Part shown: positions 27,928 to 35,988 of the stretch, one piece after another
How positions within the stretch are numbered: position 1 is the stretch's first letter
Layout: each line of letters opens with the position of its first letter
From: Neorhizobium lilium
Lineage (GTDB): Bacteria > Pseudomonadota > Alphaproteobacteria > Rhizobiales > Rhizobiaceae
Direction: 5' to 3'
NCBI RefSeq assembly: GCF_004053875.1
Contig: NZ_SBIP01000001.1
Span: 496,001-560,000 of the forward strand
DNA length: 64,000 nucleotides
The notes under the pieces: model-generated
What the model saw: only the letters and a program-made list of their open reading frames with translations
Told to the model about the DNA's origin: nothing
Database searches by the model: none
Program-made: the position numbers and the translations under genes

Positions 27928-28611
27928 TCAGGCACCTTTCGAAATACGCCCGCTTTCGAGCACGTGATCCACGCCGCTCTGGATATGGCGCCGGATCACG
28001 GCGCTTGCTCCATCGACATCACGTTTGAGCGCGAGGTCGAACAGCAGCTTGTGATCATCGACGACAGCCTGCCCGCGAAAACTTTCGGCAAACATGTGAT
28101 AGCGGAGAAACCGGTCGAACACCGATGACAAGGTCGCCATCAGCGTTCCCGAATTGCAGGCGGAAACAATCGCCTGATGGAACTCCCAGTCGTATCTCAC
28201 CCATTCCACGGTGCGCGAAACGTCGCCTTTCAGCAGTTTTCGTTCGGCGGCCACCAGCTTGTAATGCGCGGCGACGATCCGCCCTTCCCACTCCAGGTCT
28301 CCAGCGGCGAACGATAGCCCGATCGCATGCGTTTCCAGCACGATTCGCAGGTCTGCAAGTTCCAGCAGTTCCTGCCGGGAAGCGGGGCTGACTTCGAAGC
28401 CGCGCTGGCCTTCCGCGATGACGAGATTTTCCGTGGTCAGGCGGCTCAGGATCTCACGCAGGGAGGAGATGCTGATGGAATAGCGCTCCTTCGCCTGCTC
28501 CAGCCTGATCTTCGCGCCCGGCGGCAGGGCGCAGGAGATGATATCCTCGCGGATCCGCCTGAAGACGACATCACCAACCGTCTCGACGGGCGTGGTGACC
28601 TGTTTCGCCAT
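27928..28611 (-). CDS. GntR-family regulator (FadR/FCD subfamily), copy 1
   Basis: 227 residues. An N-terminal winged helix (SISSLREILSRL, EGQRGFEVSP) is followed by an FCD ligand domain with DWEFHQAIVSAC, part of the metal-binding set. It is clearly paralogous to the next gene (shared EGQRGFEVSP, RYDWEFHQA and AHYKL) and is co-transcribed with it, with only 31 bases between. It is a likely sensor of quinate, shikimate or protocatechuate. No bases separate its stop from the quiC stop. Confidence 0.9.
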   Translation of the reverse strand: MAKQVTTPVETVGDVVFRRIREDIISCALPPGAKIRLEQAKERYSISISSLREILSRLTTENLVIAEGQRGFEVSPASRQELLELADLRIVLETHAIGLSFAAGDLEWEGRIVAAHYKLVAAERKLLKGDVSRTVEWVRYDWEFHQAIVSACNSGTLMATLSSVFDRFLRYHMFAESFRGQAVVDDHKLLFDLALKRDVDGASAVIRRHIQSGVDHVLESGRISKGA

Positions 28612-28642
28612 GGCTAGTTTCGCCTTTCACATGGACGATCGG

Positions 28643-29311
28643 TCAAGCGAGCAACCTTTGCCCCAGAGCATGCTCGACACCTGCCTGGATATGAACGGCA
28701 AGGATCCGTCTGGCGGTCTCTCCGTCCCGCCTCAATGCCGCATCGAGCATCTGCTGATGTTCCCTGGAAGCCACGTCGCCGCGATATGAGAGGGCGACCA
28801 TCTGGTATCTCAGGTATTTGTCGAAAACCACGGCATGAGTTTCCATCAGCAGTTTGGAGCCGCAGGCCGATATCAGCGCCTGATGGAATTCCCAGTCATA
28901 CCGTTTCCAGTTCTCCGCCTGGCTAGTGTCGCCGGTTTTCATGATCCGCTCCATCCGCGCGAGCTTGTAGTGGGCCGAAACCAGACGTGCTTCCCAATCC
29001 ATGTCGCCGTGGGCGAATGACTGGTCCAGGGCATGGGTTTCGAGAAGCAGACGAAGTGCGGCAATCTCCTTCAGGTCAGCGACGGAGACCGGTGAGACTT
29101 CGAAACCTCTCTGGCCCTCGGCCAGCACCAAGCCCTCAGAAGACAGGCGGTTGAGGATTTCCCGCAGCGTGCTGATGCTGGTTTCGTAGGATTCCTTCAG
29201 GCTATCCAGTTTCAGCTTCTGTCCCGGCCCCAGGCGGCCAAAAAGGATATCCGCTCGAATTTTTCGGTAGCTGCTTTCCGCAACCGTCTCATGGGTCATC
29301 TGCTTCAGCAT
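28643..29311 (-). CDS. GntR-family regulator (FadR/FCD subfamily), copy 2
   Basis: 222 residues, same architecture as its neighbour: winged helix with SISTLREILNRL and EGQRGFEVSP, then the FCD domain with RYDWEFHQALISAC and a C-terminal His-containing helix. The two differ mainly in their ligand pockets, suggesting two effectors or heteromers. A strong inverted repeat lies just upstream at 29314-29345. The start could also be the ATG four codons further in. Confidence 0.9.
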   Translation of the reverse strand: MLKQMTHETVAESSYRKIRADILFGRLGPGQKLKLDSLKESYETSISTLREILNRLSSEGLVLAEGQRGFEVSPVSVADLKEIAALRLLLETHALDQSFAHGDMDWEARLVSAHYKLARMERIMKTGDTSQAENWKRYDWEFHQALISACGSKLLMETHAVVFDKYLRYQMVALSYRGDVASREHQQMLDAALRRDGETARRILAVHIQAGVEHALGQRLLA

Positions 29312-29313
29312 CG

Positions 29314-29345
29314 CTGATGTTCTCTGATATTATCGCAAACATCAG
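29314..29345. promoter_or_regulatory. Candidate autoregulatory operator of tandem GntR genes
   Basis: CTGATGTT (29314-29321) and AACATCAG (29338-29345) are perfect 8-base inverted repeats with a 16-base spacer, beginning three bases upstream of the regulator ATG. The site would overlap transcript start or promoter. Between here and 29550 no gene is seen. Confidence 0.5.
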
Positions 29346-29550
29346 ATATACACCGACTTCTGCGCGTTGCAATCAAGCACGCACCTAAGCCTGCAAGAGG
29401 CACTTCTCCTCGCTTATTCTGCAATTCTTGGAGTAATGGCCCAAATGGCATTGGCGCCGTCGGGACGCCTAAGAGCTCCTAATACAGCGCGCACCGTCAC
29501 TATGACAATCGTATCATTGGGATATTACTCGACGAATTCGCGAAAGTTGG

Positions 29551-29670
29551 TTGGCTAAAGCACTTGCCGGTGGTGGAAAAGAAGCGGCCGCGATAGCCGA
29601 CGCTCTAAAAGTAGGCGTGATTGGCACGCTCGCGACAGACAAGTTCGCGGCTCAGAGGTTGGTCGAGCAA
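29551..29670 (+). pseudogene. Remnant: C-terminal 40 residues of a SorC-family regulator
   Basis: The frame encodes ALAGGGKEAAAIADAL, then VGVIG and ATDKFAAQRL. By eye 25 of 37 positions match the C-terminus of the SorC regulator at 8275-9228. No DNA-binding or sensor domain precedes it. The matching frame continues upstream for only about ten codons, and the downstream frame becomes unrelated. This is the scar of a deleted regulator gene, pointing to another sugar locus that once lay here. Confidence 0.75.
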
Positions 29671-29765
29671 GATTCCACTGAATCGATCACCGAAGACTTA
29701 CGATGGACCAGATTATCAAAATTTCACTTTCGACCGCCCTCGATAAACAAAATCGTGTCACCGCG

Positions 29766-30482
29766 TCAGCAATCTCTTTGGCCGTCGGTTACCCGCTGCC
29801 TCAGACGGTCAAGGTGGTAACGCATGGCTAGCTCGGCGCCTTGCATATTTCGCTGCTCGATCGCCTTGTAAATGGCATGATGCTCGCCAAACACGCGTTT
29901 GGCGCGCTCCGGGCTGCCCTCGCGTGTAAGGCTGAGCGCCACAGTCATTCCGCGTTCGATAAGACCGTGCAGTGTCTGCAACACCTGTAAGAAGAGAACA
30001 TTGCCACTCGCAGCTGCAACCGCATGATGAAAGGCAAAATCCGCGGAGACCGCCAGGTTGCCTGTGTTCATCTCCGTCCTGATACCATTCAAGGCATTTT
30101 CGATGTCGGCCAGCTGCGGCGCGGTATGGCGGAGTGCCGCCAGTGCGGCGGCCTGGCTTTCAACAGCCATCCTGAGTTCCAGACAGCGTAGTATTTCAGA
30201 GACGTCTGACGGCTCGGCAAAACGTGTGAGGCCTTCAGGTGGCCTCTTTTGAACGAAGGTGCCAGCACCCTGACGAGATGCGACAAGGCCATCAGCTTGT
30301 AAACGCAAGAGAGCTTGGCGGACGACCGGACGGGATACGTTGAACGACTGGCACATTTGATTTTCCGACGGTAGCCGATCGCCCTCGCGCAAAACCCCAG
30401 AAACGATCTGCTGGAGAATCTGGCCGTAAAGCTTGTCGCCTAAACGTTCTTTTTTCTGAGGAGTGAAAATCAGACCTGCCAC
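29766..30482 (-). CDS. GntR-family regulator (FadR/FCD) of sugar-acid operon
   Basis: 238 residues from a GTG after GGGGGAA. The winged helix has LPSENQMCQSFNVSRPVVRQAL, a canonical GntR pattern, and GAGTFV in the wing. The FCD domain has DFAFHHAVAAASGN and a late HH pair as probable metal ligands. It diverges from the DHDPS-family gene; a near-perfect inverted repeat at 30550-30576 is the expected operator. FCD regulators of this type often respond to sugar acids such as gluconate, galactonate or glucarate derivatives. Confidence 0.92.
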   Translation of the reverse strand: MAGLIFTPQKKERLGDKLYGQILQQIVSGVLREGDRLPSENQMCQSFNVSRPVVRQALLRLQADGLVASRQGAGTFVQKRPPEGLTRFAEPSDVSEILRCLELRMAVESQAAALAALRHTAPQLADIENALNGIRTEMNTGNLAVSADFAFHHAVAAASGNVLFLQVLQTLHGLIERGMTVALSLTREGSPERAKRVFGEHHAIYKAIEQRNMQGAELAMRYHLDRLRQRVTDGQRDC

Positions 30483-30534
30483 CTGTTTCCCCCATTTGCG
30501 TCTGAATCGGTGTCGAGACGAAAATCCATTGCGC

Positions 30535-30576
30535 CCTTGACTTGTCTTTTAACTTGTAAATATACATTACATGTTA
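30535..30576 (+). promoter_or_regulatory. Promoter with overlapping GntR operator
   Basis: TTGACT (30537-30542) and TATACA (30561-30566) fit a -35/-10 pair with an 18-base spacer. TAACTTGTAA (30550-30559) and TTACATGTTA (30567-30576) form an inverted repeat with one mismatch per arm across a 7-base spacer, covering the -10. Binding there would block transcription. Confidence 0.6.
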
Positions 30577-30611
30577 ATCGTTCGCCGCGCATCATTAGAT
30601 GGAAGAACAAC

Positions 30612-31541
30612 ATGGACCAAGTCAACACGTCATTGAGGAAAGCGCTTCGCGGCGTGTCCGGCATTCTCGTCACGCCGTTCGATAGTGACGGCCGCATCGC
30701 TCCGCAGCGGCTGACGCCCATTGTTGATCGGGCCGTTGCGGCCGGTGTCGGCACATTGGTTTCGAATGGAAACACCGGAGAATTCTACAGCCTGACGACG
30801 GCTGAAGCCGAGGCTATGGTGATCGCGACCGCCGAGATCGTTGACGGCCGCCTGCCGCTTGTCGCCGGTGTCGGCCGCAGCATCCAGGATGCGCTTGCGC
30901 TGACTAAAGCGTCACGTATCGCAGGTGCTTCCGCCCTGATGGTTCACCAGCCGCCGGATCCCTTCGTCTCCCCCCGCGGCGTCGTCGCCTATGTGGCGAA
31001 GATCGCGGAAGAGGGCCAGGGTCTTCCCGTTGTCCTCTATCTCCGCGATGATGGAATAGGACCGGATGCCATTGCTGCTCTGTGTGCGATCCCGAACGTG
31101 ATCGGCGTCAAATGGGCGTCCGCGTCTCCGCTCCGCCTTAGCGAAGCGATACAGGCGAGCGATCCGTCCATCGTTTGGGTCGGAGGGCTTGCGGAAATCT
31201 GGGCGCCGCCGTTTTACGCCGTCGGCGCGCGGGGGTTTACCTCCGGATTGATCAACGTCTGGCCTGAAAGATCCGTCGCAATCAACGCTGCCCTGGAGAA
31301 TGGCGACTTTGGCGGCGCCAATGCGCTGATCCGGGGCATGTCAGCCTTCGAGGCGCTGCGGGCCGAAGAGCGCAATGGCGCAAACGTCTCCATCGTCAAG
31401 GCGGCGCTGAAGCTGATCGGACAGGATTGCGGGCCGCCGCGCGTTCCTGCGGCTTGGCCCCTGACTGCCGAGGCTGACCGCAGGCTTGCGACACTTCTGT
31501 CGGAGTGGCCGGTTGTACAGCCTCTCGCTCAGGCGAGCTAA
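30612..31541 (+). CDS. DHDPS/NAL-family lyase or dehydratase (KdgD-like)
   Basis: 309 residues from the ATG at 30612. It is a class I aldolase-type barrel: GNTGEFYSLT, a Tyr in VVLYLRDDG and the Schiff-base Lys in IGVKWAS. The YLRDD variant recalls 5-dehydro-4-deoxyglucarate dehydratase. Together with the next gene, an acid-sugar dehydratase, it would take a 2-keto-3-deoxy sugar acid towards 2-oxoglutarate semialdehyde, or split it by retro-aldol reaction. Which reaction applies cannot be read directly. Confidence 0.85.
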   Translation: MDQVNTSLRKALRGVSGILVTPFDSDGRIAPQRLTPIVDRAVAAGVGTLVSNGNTGEFYSLTTAEAEAMVIATAEIVDGRLPLVAGVGRSIQDALALTKASRIAGASALMVHQPPDPFVSPRGVVAYVAKIAEEGQGLPVVLYLRDDGIGPDAIAALCAIPNVIGVKWASASPLRLSEAIQASDPSIVWVGGLAEIWAPPFYAVGARGFTSGLINVWPERSVAINAALENGDFGGANALIRGMSAFEALRAEERNGANVSIVKAALKLIGQDCGPPRVPAAWPLTAEADRRLATLLSEWPVVQPLAQAS

Positions 31542-31579
31542 CGACAGACTGTCGTCGAGATGATCGGGAGGAACAACAT

Positions 31580-32770
31580 ATGAAAATCGAACACGTGCAG
31601 GCATTCATGTCCAGGGACAAGGATCGCCCACGCGTCCTGCTGTCCATTCGCACCGATGACGGGATCACTGGATGGGGCGAATGCTACAATCACGGCCCTG
31701 ACAGGGCGCTCATTCCGATACTGGAGTACCTGTCGACGTTCATTGCCGGCCACGATCCGCGCCGTATCGAATATCTCATCCAGCTCCTGATGCAGCAGTC
31801 GCGTTTTCCGCCGGGAGCGCTGGGACTGGCCGCCATTTCCGCCATTGACCATTGCCTTTGGGATATCTCTGCCAAGGCGCTGAACGTACCGGTCTACATG
31901 CTGCTCGGCGGCAATGCGCGTGATCGGGTCAAGGTCTATGCCGGTGTCTATACGGCGCCCGATCCCGGTCATGCTCGCGACGAGATGGCAGCCCTCAACG
32001 AAGGCTGGGGCTTTTCCGCCTTCAAGCTCAGCCCCTATCGGATCGACATCCACGCCAACCGTTGGGGCGAAGTGGTGCGGACAAGCGCCGAATATTTTCG
32101 CGAGCTTCGCGAAACGGTCGACAGCAGCTTCGAGATCGCTTTCGACGCCCATGCCAAGATCTTTGAACCGCGCCAGGCAGTCCAGCTCGGCAATGCTCTT
32201 GCTCCCTACGACCCGCTGTTCTTCGAGGAGCCGATCCGGCCCGAGAATTTCGAAGCCTGGGGCGAGCTCCATCGAGAGCTGAAATGCACGCTCGCCACCG
32301 GTGAATCTCTCTACAGCCGTTTCGAGTTCCTCCGCCTGCTGCAGGTGCGCGGCTGCGACATCATTCAACCCGACATCTGCGTCGTCGGCGGCCTCCTGGA
32401 GATGCGCAAGATTGCTGCTATCGCCGAGGCGCATTACGTGACGGTCGCCCCACACAATCCGATGGGTCCGTTGGCCACGGCGGTTAACCTGCACTTCAGC
32501 GTGTCTCAGCCGAATTTCCGCATCCTTGAATATCGCTTGCCGAACGAGACAGCGGCGGCAAATGGCACGAGGCTGCTTCGTGGTCAGACGATGGGCGACG
32601 CCCATTATGTCGTGGACCCCTATGTCCCCAAAAACGGCCACCTCGAGCTGCGGCCGGACCGCCCCGGCTGGGGCATCGAAATTGACGAAGACTATCTGAA
32701 GACAGACCGCTACGTGCATTGGGAACGCAAGGTCCCAAGCCGGCCGGATGGGTCGACAGCCTATATGTGA
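31580..32770 (+). CDS. Enolase-superfamily acid-sugar dehydratase (mandelate racemase/galactonate dehydratase type)
   Basis: 396 residues from the ATG at 31580, after GGGAGG. The barrel shows FDAHAKI (the Asp-x-His pattern of the D-galactonate/D-mannonate dehydratase group), FEEPIRPEN and GESLYS (metal Glu residues), PDICVVGG, and VAPHNPMGP with the catalytic His. It removes water from an aldonic or aldaric acid to give the 2-keto-3-deoxy acid. The exact stereochemistry of the substrate is open; galactonate is one candidate. Confidence 0.9.
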   Translation: MKIEHVQAFMSRDKDRPRVLLSIRTDDGITGWGECYNHGPDRALIPILEYLSTFIAGHDPRRIEYLIQLLMQQSRFPPGALGLAAISAIDHCLWDISAKALNVPVYMLLGGNARDRVKVYAGVYTAPDPGHARDEMAALNEGWGFSAFKLSPYRIDIHANRWGEVVRTSAEYFRELRETVDSSFEIAFDAHAKIFEPRQAVQLGNALAPYDPLFFEEPIRPENFEAWGELHRELKCTLATGESLYSRFEFLRLLQVRGCDIIQPDICVVGGLLEMRKIAAIAEAHYVTVAPHNPMGPLATAVNLHFSVSQPNFRILEYRLPNETAAANGTRLLRGQTMGDAHYVVDPYVPKNGHLELRPDRPGWGIEIDEDYLKTDRYVHWERKVPSRPDGSTAYM

Positions 32771-32785
32771 CATCGCATTCGCGAG

Positions 32786-32826
32786 CGATCTTCCGGGGAG
32801 AAGATCGTCAACGCCCTGATCAGGGC
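32786..32826 (+). other. Two tandem hairpins between dehydratase and MFS genes
   Basis: CGATCTTC (32786-32793) pairs with GAAGATCG (32800-32807). Directly after it the palindrome GCCCTGATCAGGGC (32813-32826) is followed by TGTTTT. The second resembles a weak intrinsic terminator and would lower expression of the carrier relative to the enzymes. Confidence 0.5.
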
Positions 32827-32846
32827 TGTTTTGGGAGGGAAACACT

Positions 32847-34229
32847 ATGACACCGAGCGAGCCCGTTCGAGCCGGCTACCAACGATTCATCGTCCTTGCG
32901 CTGATCACCATCGTCCTCGCGCTGAGTACCGGAGACCGGGCGACGCTGTCCGTGGCTGGGCCAGGAATTGCGCGAGACCTCGGGATTACCCCTGTCAACA
33001 TGGGCTGGCTGTTCTCAGCCTTCTCCTGGAGCTATTTTCTATCCCAGGTGCCGTCCGGCTGGCTGGTTGACCGGACCGGCGCGAAGGCCGCGATTCTGGT
33101 GTCGCTGGCCGGATGGTCGGCAACAGTGTTCCTGGTCAGCGGTGTCGGCTGGATCGCCTTTCCCGTTGTCGCCCTGTTCATCCTGCGGCTGATCCTCGGA
33201 CTTCTGGAGGGGCCAGTTGCACCCGCCTCGGCGCGCATCATAGCGGCGTGGTTTCCTTCCGACGAACGCGGTGTTGCCGGCGCCATTTTCAATTCGGCGC
33301 AGTATCTCGCCTTGGCAGTTTTCACGCCATTGATGGGTGCTCTATATCACTATTTCGGCTGGGAATCGATCTTCTCGGTCATGGGCGGCCTGGGCCTTGT
33401 GCTCGCCCTTGTTTGGGGTCTGACATATTTCGCACCCAGCCAACATCCGCGCGTCTCCCAGGCTGAACTCGACTACATCAAGTCGCGCGGCGCCTTGACA
33501 GATGTCGGTGCGAAACCGACAGCCGATGCGCCGCCGCCTCTTGCGACCCGTCAGGCCATCAAACAGATTTTGACCAACCGGATGCTTGTCGGGATATTTC
33601 TGGCGCAATATTGCATTGCGTCACTCTCGACTTTCTTTATCTCCTGGTTTCCAAGCTACCTCGTCGAAGCCCGTCATTTTTCGATGCTTCAGGCTGGCTT
33701 CGTCGCCTCTCTGCCCGCGATCTTCGGATGCATCGGCGGGGTAACGACAGGTTTCTTTTCCGATTGGCTGCTTCGTCGGACTGGCTCGCTCAGCCTTGCG
33801 CGAAAAATACCAATCACCCTCGGTCTGGGTCTGAGTGCAAGCATCATTCTCTGCAATTACACCGAGGTAAATTTTATCGTGGTGGCGATCATGTGCGCAG
33901 CTTTCTTCGGAAAGGGGTTCGGCGCTCTTGGTTGGACAGTTGTGGCAGACACGGCGCCCAAGGAAGCTATCGGACTGACCGGTGGCCTCTTCAACGCTGC
34001 CGGCAGTGTCGGTGGCATTATCACACCGGTCGCTATCGGCTACATCATCCAGGGCACGGGCTCGTTTCACGGAGCCCTGCTCTATGTTGGCTTCCATGTG
34101 ATCTGCGCTGTGGTCAGTTATTGGCTACTGGTCGGACCTATCGAACGTTTCACACTTTTGCCGGCAACCCCTGCAACAACGGTCGCGGGCAGAAATGTGA
34201 CTTTGGCCGACGTTGGCTCGAAGACATAG
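32847..34229 (+). CDS. MFS transporter, anion:cation symporter (ACS) family, sugar-acid type
   Basis: 460 residues with twelve predicted helices. DRATLSVAGPGIARDLGI and WSYFLSQVPSGWLVDRTGAK near the N-terminus are hallmarks of the hexuronate/galactonate/glucarate carriers (DgoT, GudP, ExuT). It likely brings the acid sugar into the cell with protons. GGGAGG precedes the ATG. It is the last gene of the GntR-controlled operon. Confidence 0.92.
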   Translation: MTPSEPVRAGYQRFIVLALITIVLALSTGDRATLSVAGPGIARDLGITPVNMGWLFSAFSWSYFLSQVPSGWLVDRTGAKAAILVSLAGWSATVFLVSGVGWIAFPVVALFILRLILGLLEGPVAPASARIIAAWFPSDERGVAGAIFNSAQYLALAVFTPLMGALYHYFGWESIFSVMGGLGLVLALVWGLTYFAPSQHPRVSQAELDYIKSRGALTDVGAKPTADAPPPLATRQAIKQILTNRMLVGIFLAQYCIASLSTFFISWFPSYLVEARHFSMLQAGFVASLPAIFGCIGGVTTGFFSDWLLRRTGSLSLARKIPITLGLGLSASIILCNYTEVNFIVVAIMCAAFFGKGFGALGWTVVADTAPKEAIGLTGGLFNAAGSVGGIITPVAIGYIIQGTGSFHGALLYVGFHVICAVVSYWLLVGPIERFTLLPATPATTVAGRNVTLADVGSKT

Positions 34230-34469
34230 GACAGCTGCAATGGGAGCCGGCAGCTCTTCCTCCCCCATCATCCTGAAGGAGACGTTTGACAATCCGCAGC
34301 TCTTGATGGGATCGGGACAAGCAACCACGCTAGTTAGAAATGAAGCAGGTAGAACCGCTGTCTGAATTTGCCCATAAGTCACAGGCCGCGATCGATGTCG
34401 TGACCAATATTACCGCGCGGGAGCGCGCACAACCTGCGATCAACTGGTTGGGGGTCCGATCGGAGTTCC
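34230..34469. other. Intergenic stretch downstream of MFS gene
   Basis: A weak stem (AGCTGC at 34233-34238 with GCAGCT at 34250-34255) follows the MFS stop and may help termination. A 47-codon frame near 34339 on the plus strand has no family features. The remainder up to 34746 is occupied by the M24 remnant. Confidence 0.4.
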
Positions 34470-34743
34470 GCTGCGTGTGAACTCGACGCGCAATTGACCT
34501 GTATGGCTTGCGGGCCGACCTCGCTGGGTATCGGCACCTTCGCTCAGAAAGATGGCAGCCGCGATGGCGGCAGCGTCGTGGCTTGTCATGCCCGGGCAGG
34601 CCTTCGTCGATATTGCACGGTATATAGCCCGTCAGCCAAGCCAACAAGTCGCCGCTATCGATCAGGAGCAGATCGACGGGTGCGGATGCCATCGCCTCGC
34701 GGGTTTTGGCGATACGAGCATAACACTCCCGGGACTCGAATAT
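34470..34743 (-). pseudogene. Remnant of an M24 (Xaa-Pro aminopeptidase-like) metallopeptidase
   Basis: Directly after the M20 stop, in the same frame, the strand reads FESRECYARIAKTREAM, then VDLLLIDSG and LAWLTGY, the hallmark N-terminus of M24/creatinase-N proteins. An ATA sits where a start codon would be expected. After LTGY the frame is lost; a second segment in another frame (HDAAAIAAAIFLSEGADTQRG) resembles the early catalytic domain. Most of the protein, including all metal ligands, is missing. It was probably a third hydrolase gene of the peptide operon. Confidence 0.7.
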
Positions 34744-34746
34744 GTT

Positions 34747-35967
34747 TTATGCCATTTCGCAAATATCGAGGATGGTCAGCATGTAGACGCGGATCATGTC
34801 GAGATAGTCGATGATGTCGACGCGCTCGTCGGGCATGGTATTGTAGCGCCCTCCCGGACCGCAGACCACGCCTTCCATGCCGAGCTCATGATAGAGATGG
34901 CCGGCATCGGTGCCGTAGAAGCGGGTTGGTGTGATGCCGCCAGTTGGCTGCTTTTCGCCGCGTACGGTTTCATACGCACCATTGATCGCCTTGACGATGC
35001 GTGACTGCGGGGATACCTCGAAGGGCGGCATCAGCGGCCGGCCCTCGATCATTTCGGGAACCAGCGTCGCCTTCAGGCCGGGGATGCGCTGTTCGAGCGC
35101 GCGCAGTTCGACATTGATGTCGGCCAACACACCATCCTGGGTCTGGCCCGGCGCATAGCGGGCCGATCCGCGGATGCGGACGAAATCGGCCACCTGCGGC
35201 GGGCGCCATTCGGCCAGATCCCGGCCGAGCGCACCGTGGACGACGCCGACATGGCAGCGATTGATCGATTTGTGGACGTTGCTCTTGGCGCCATTGAACG
35301 TCATGGCGTTCAGCCGCGGAATGATGTCGCATGCGGCCATGATCGCATCGACCGATTCCTCGCGCTTCGACAGATGCCGAGTGTCGCCGGTGAGTTCGAT
35401 GACGAAGCTGAGGGCCGCCGCATGCATGGTGACGGCCACCAGGTCGCTCGGCTCGCTGTTGACGAAATAATCGGCCTTGGCGCCGGCGCGGATCGCGGCC
35501 AGTGTGCCGACGCCGCCCTGCAATTCCCCGACCACGAAGGTGAGGATGACGTCGCCTTTCAACTTGACGCCGGCATCGAGCAGCGTTTTCACCGCGCAGA
35601 AATAGGCGGCATCACCGGCTTTCATGTTGGAGACGCCGATGCCGTAGATGAATTTATCATCGACCAGACCGGCATAGGGATCGACCGTCCAGCCTTCGGT
35701 GACCGGATTAGTATCGAGATGGCCGTTGAACAGGATGCTCTTGCCGCCGCCGCTGCCCTTCAGCCGGCCAATAGCGTTAAACCGTCGGCCTTCATCGAAA
35801 GGCTGCAGCTCGGCGTCAAGCCCGATCGCCTTCAGTTCCTCGGCCATGATGCGGGCCAGATCGCGCTCACCATCGGTTTCGGAATGGCTCTTGTGGCGTA
35901 CCATCTTCGAGAGAAAGTCGAGGCAGGCCTTCTCGTCGATCCGGGCGACGAGCGATTTCGGGTCCAT
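34747..35967 (-). CDS. M20-family hydrolase with altered metal-site residues
   Basis: 406 residues from the ATG at 35967, placed seven bases after AAGGAG. ArgE/DapE/CPG2-like fold: FNGHLDTNP (His83, Asp85) is intact, but the bridging Asp motif usually read as DMK is SNMK, with Asn at 114. The usual DEE/EE pair is GEL (147-149), keeping Glu148 and losing the second acidic ligand. A later CGPGGRYN region near the C-terminus has no His at the usual place. It would hydrolyse an amide or peptide bond if still active. It is the distal gene of the importer operon. Confidence 0.85.
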   Translation of the reverse strand: MDPKSLVARIDEKACLDFLSKMVRHKSHSETDGERDLARIMAEELKAIGLDAELQPFDEGRRFNAIGRLKGSGGGKSILFNGHLDTNPVTEGWTVDPYAGLVDDKFIYGIGVSNMKAGDAAYFCAVKTLLDAGVKLKGDVILTFVVGELQGGVGTLAAIRAGAKADYFVNSEPSDLVAVTMHAAALSFVIELTGDTRHLSKREESVDAIMAACDIIPRLNAMTFNGAKSNVHKSINRCHVGVVHGALGRDLAEWRPPQVADFVRIRGSARYAPGQTQDGVLADINVELRALEQRIPGLKATLVPEMIEGRPLMPPFEVSPQSRIVKAINGAYETVRGEKQPTGGITPTRFYGTDAGHLYHELGMEGVVCGPGGRYNTMPDERVDIIDYLDMIRVYMLTILDICEMA

Positions 35968-35988
35968 AGTCATGCTCCTTGCAATCAA

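Noticed and set aside
29703..29831. 42-codon frame starting MDQIIKISLS downstream of the SorC remnant
   Set aside because: No family and it overlaps the 3' end of the GntR gene; not enough support.
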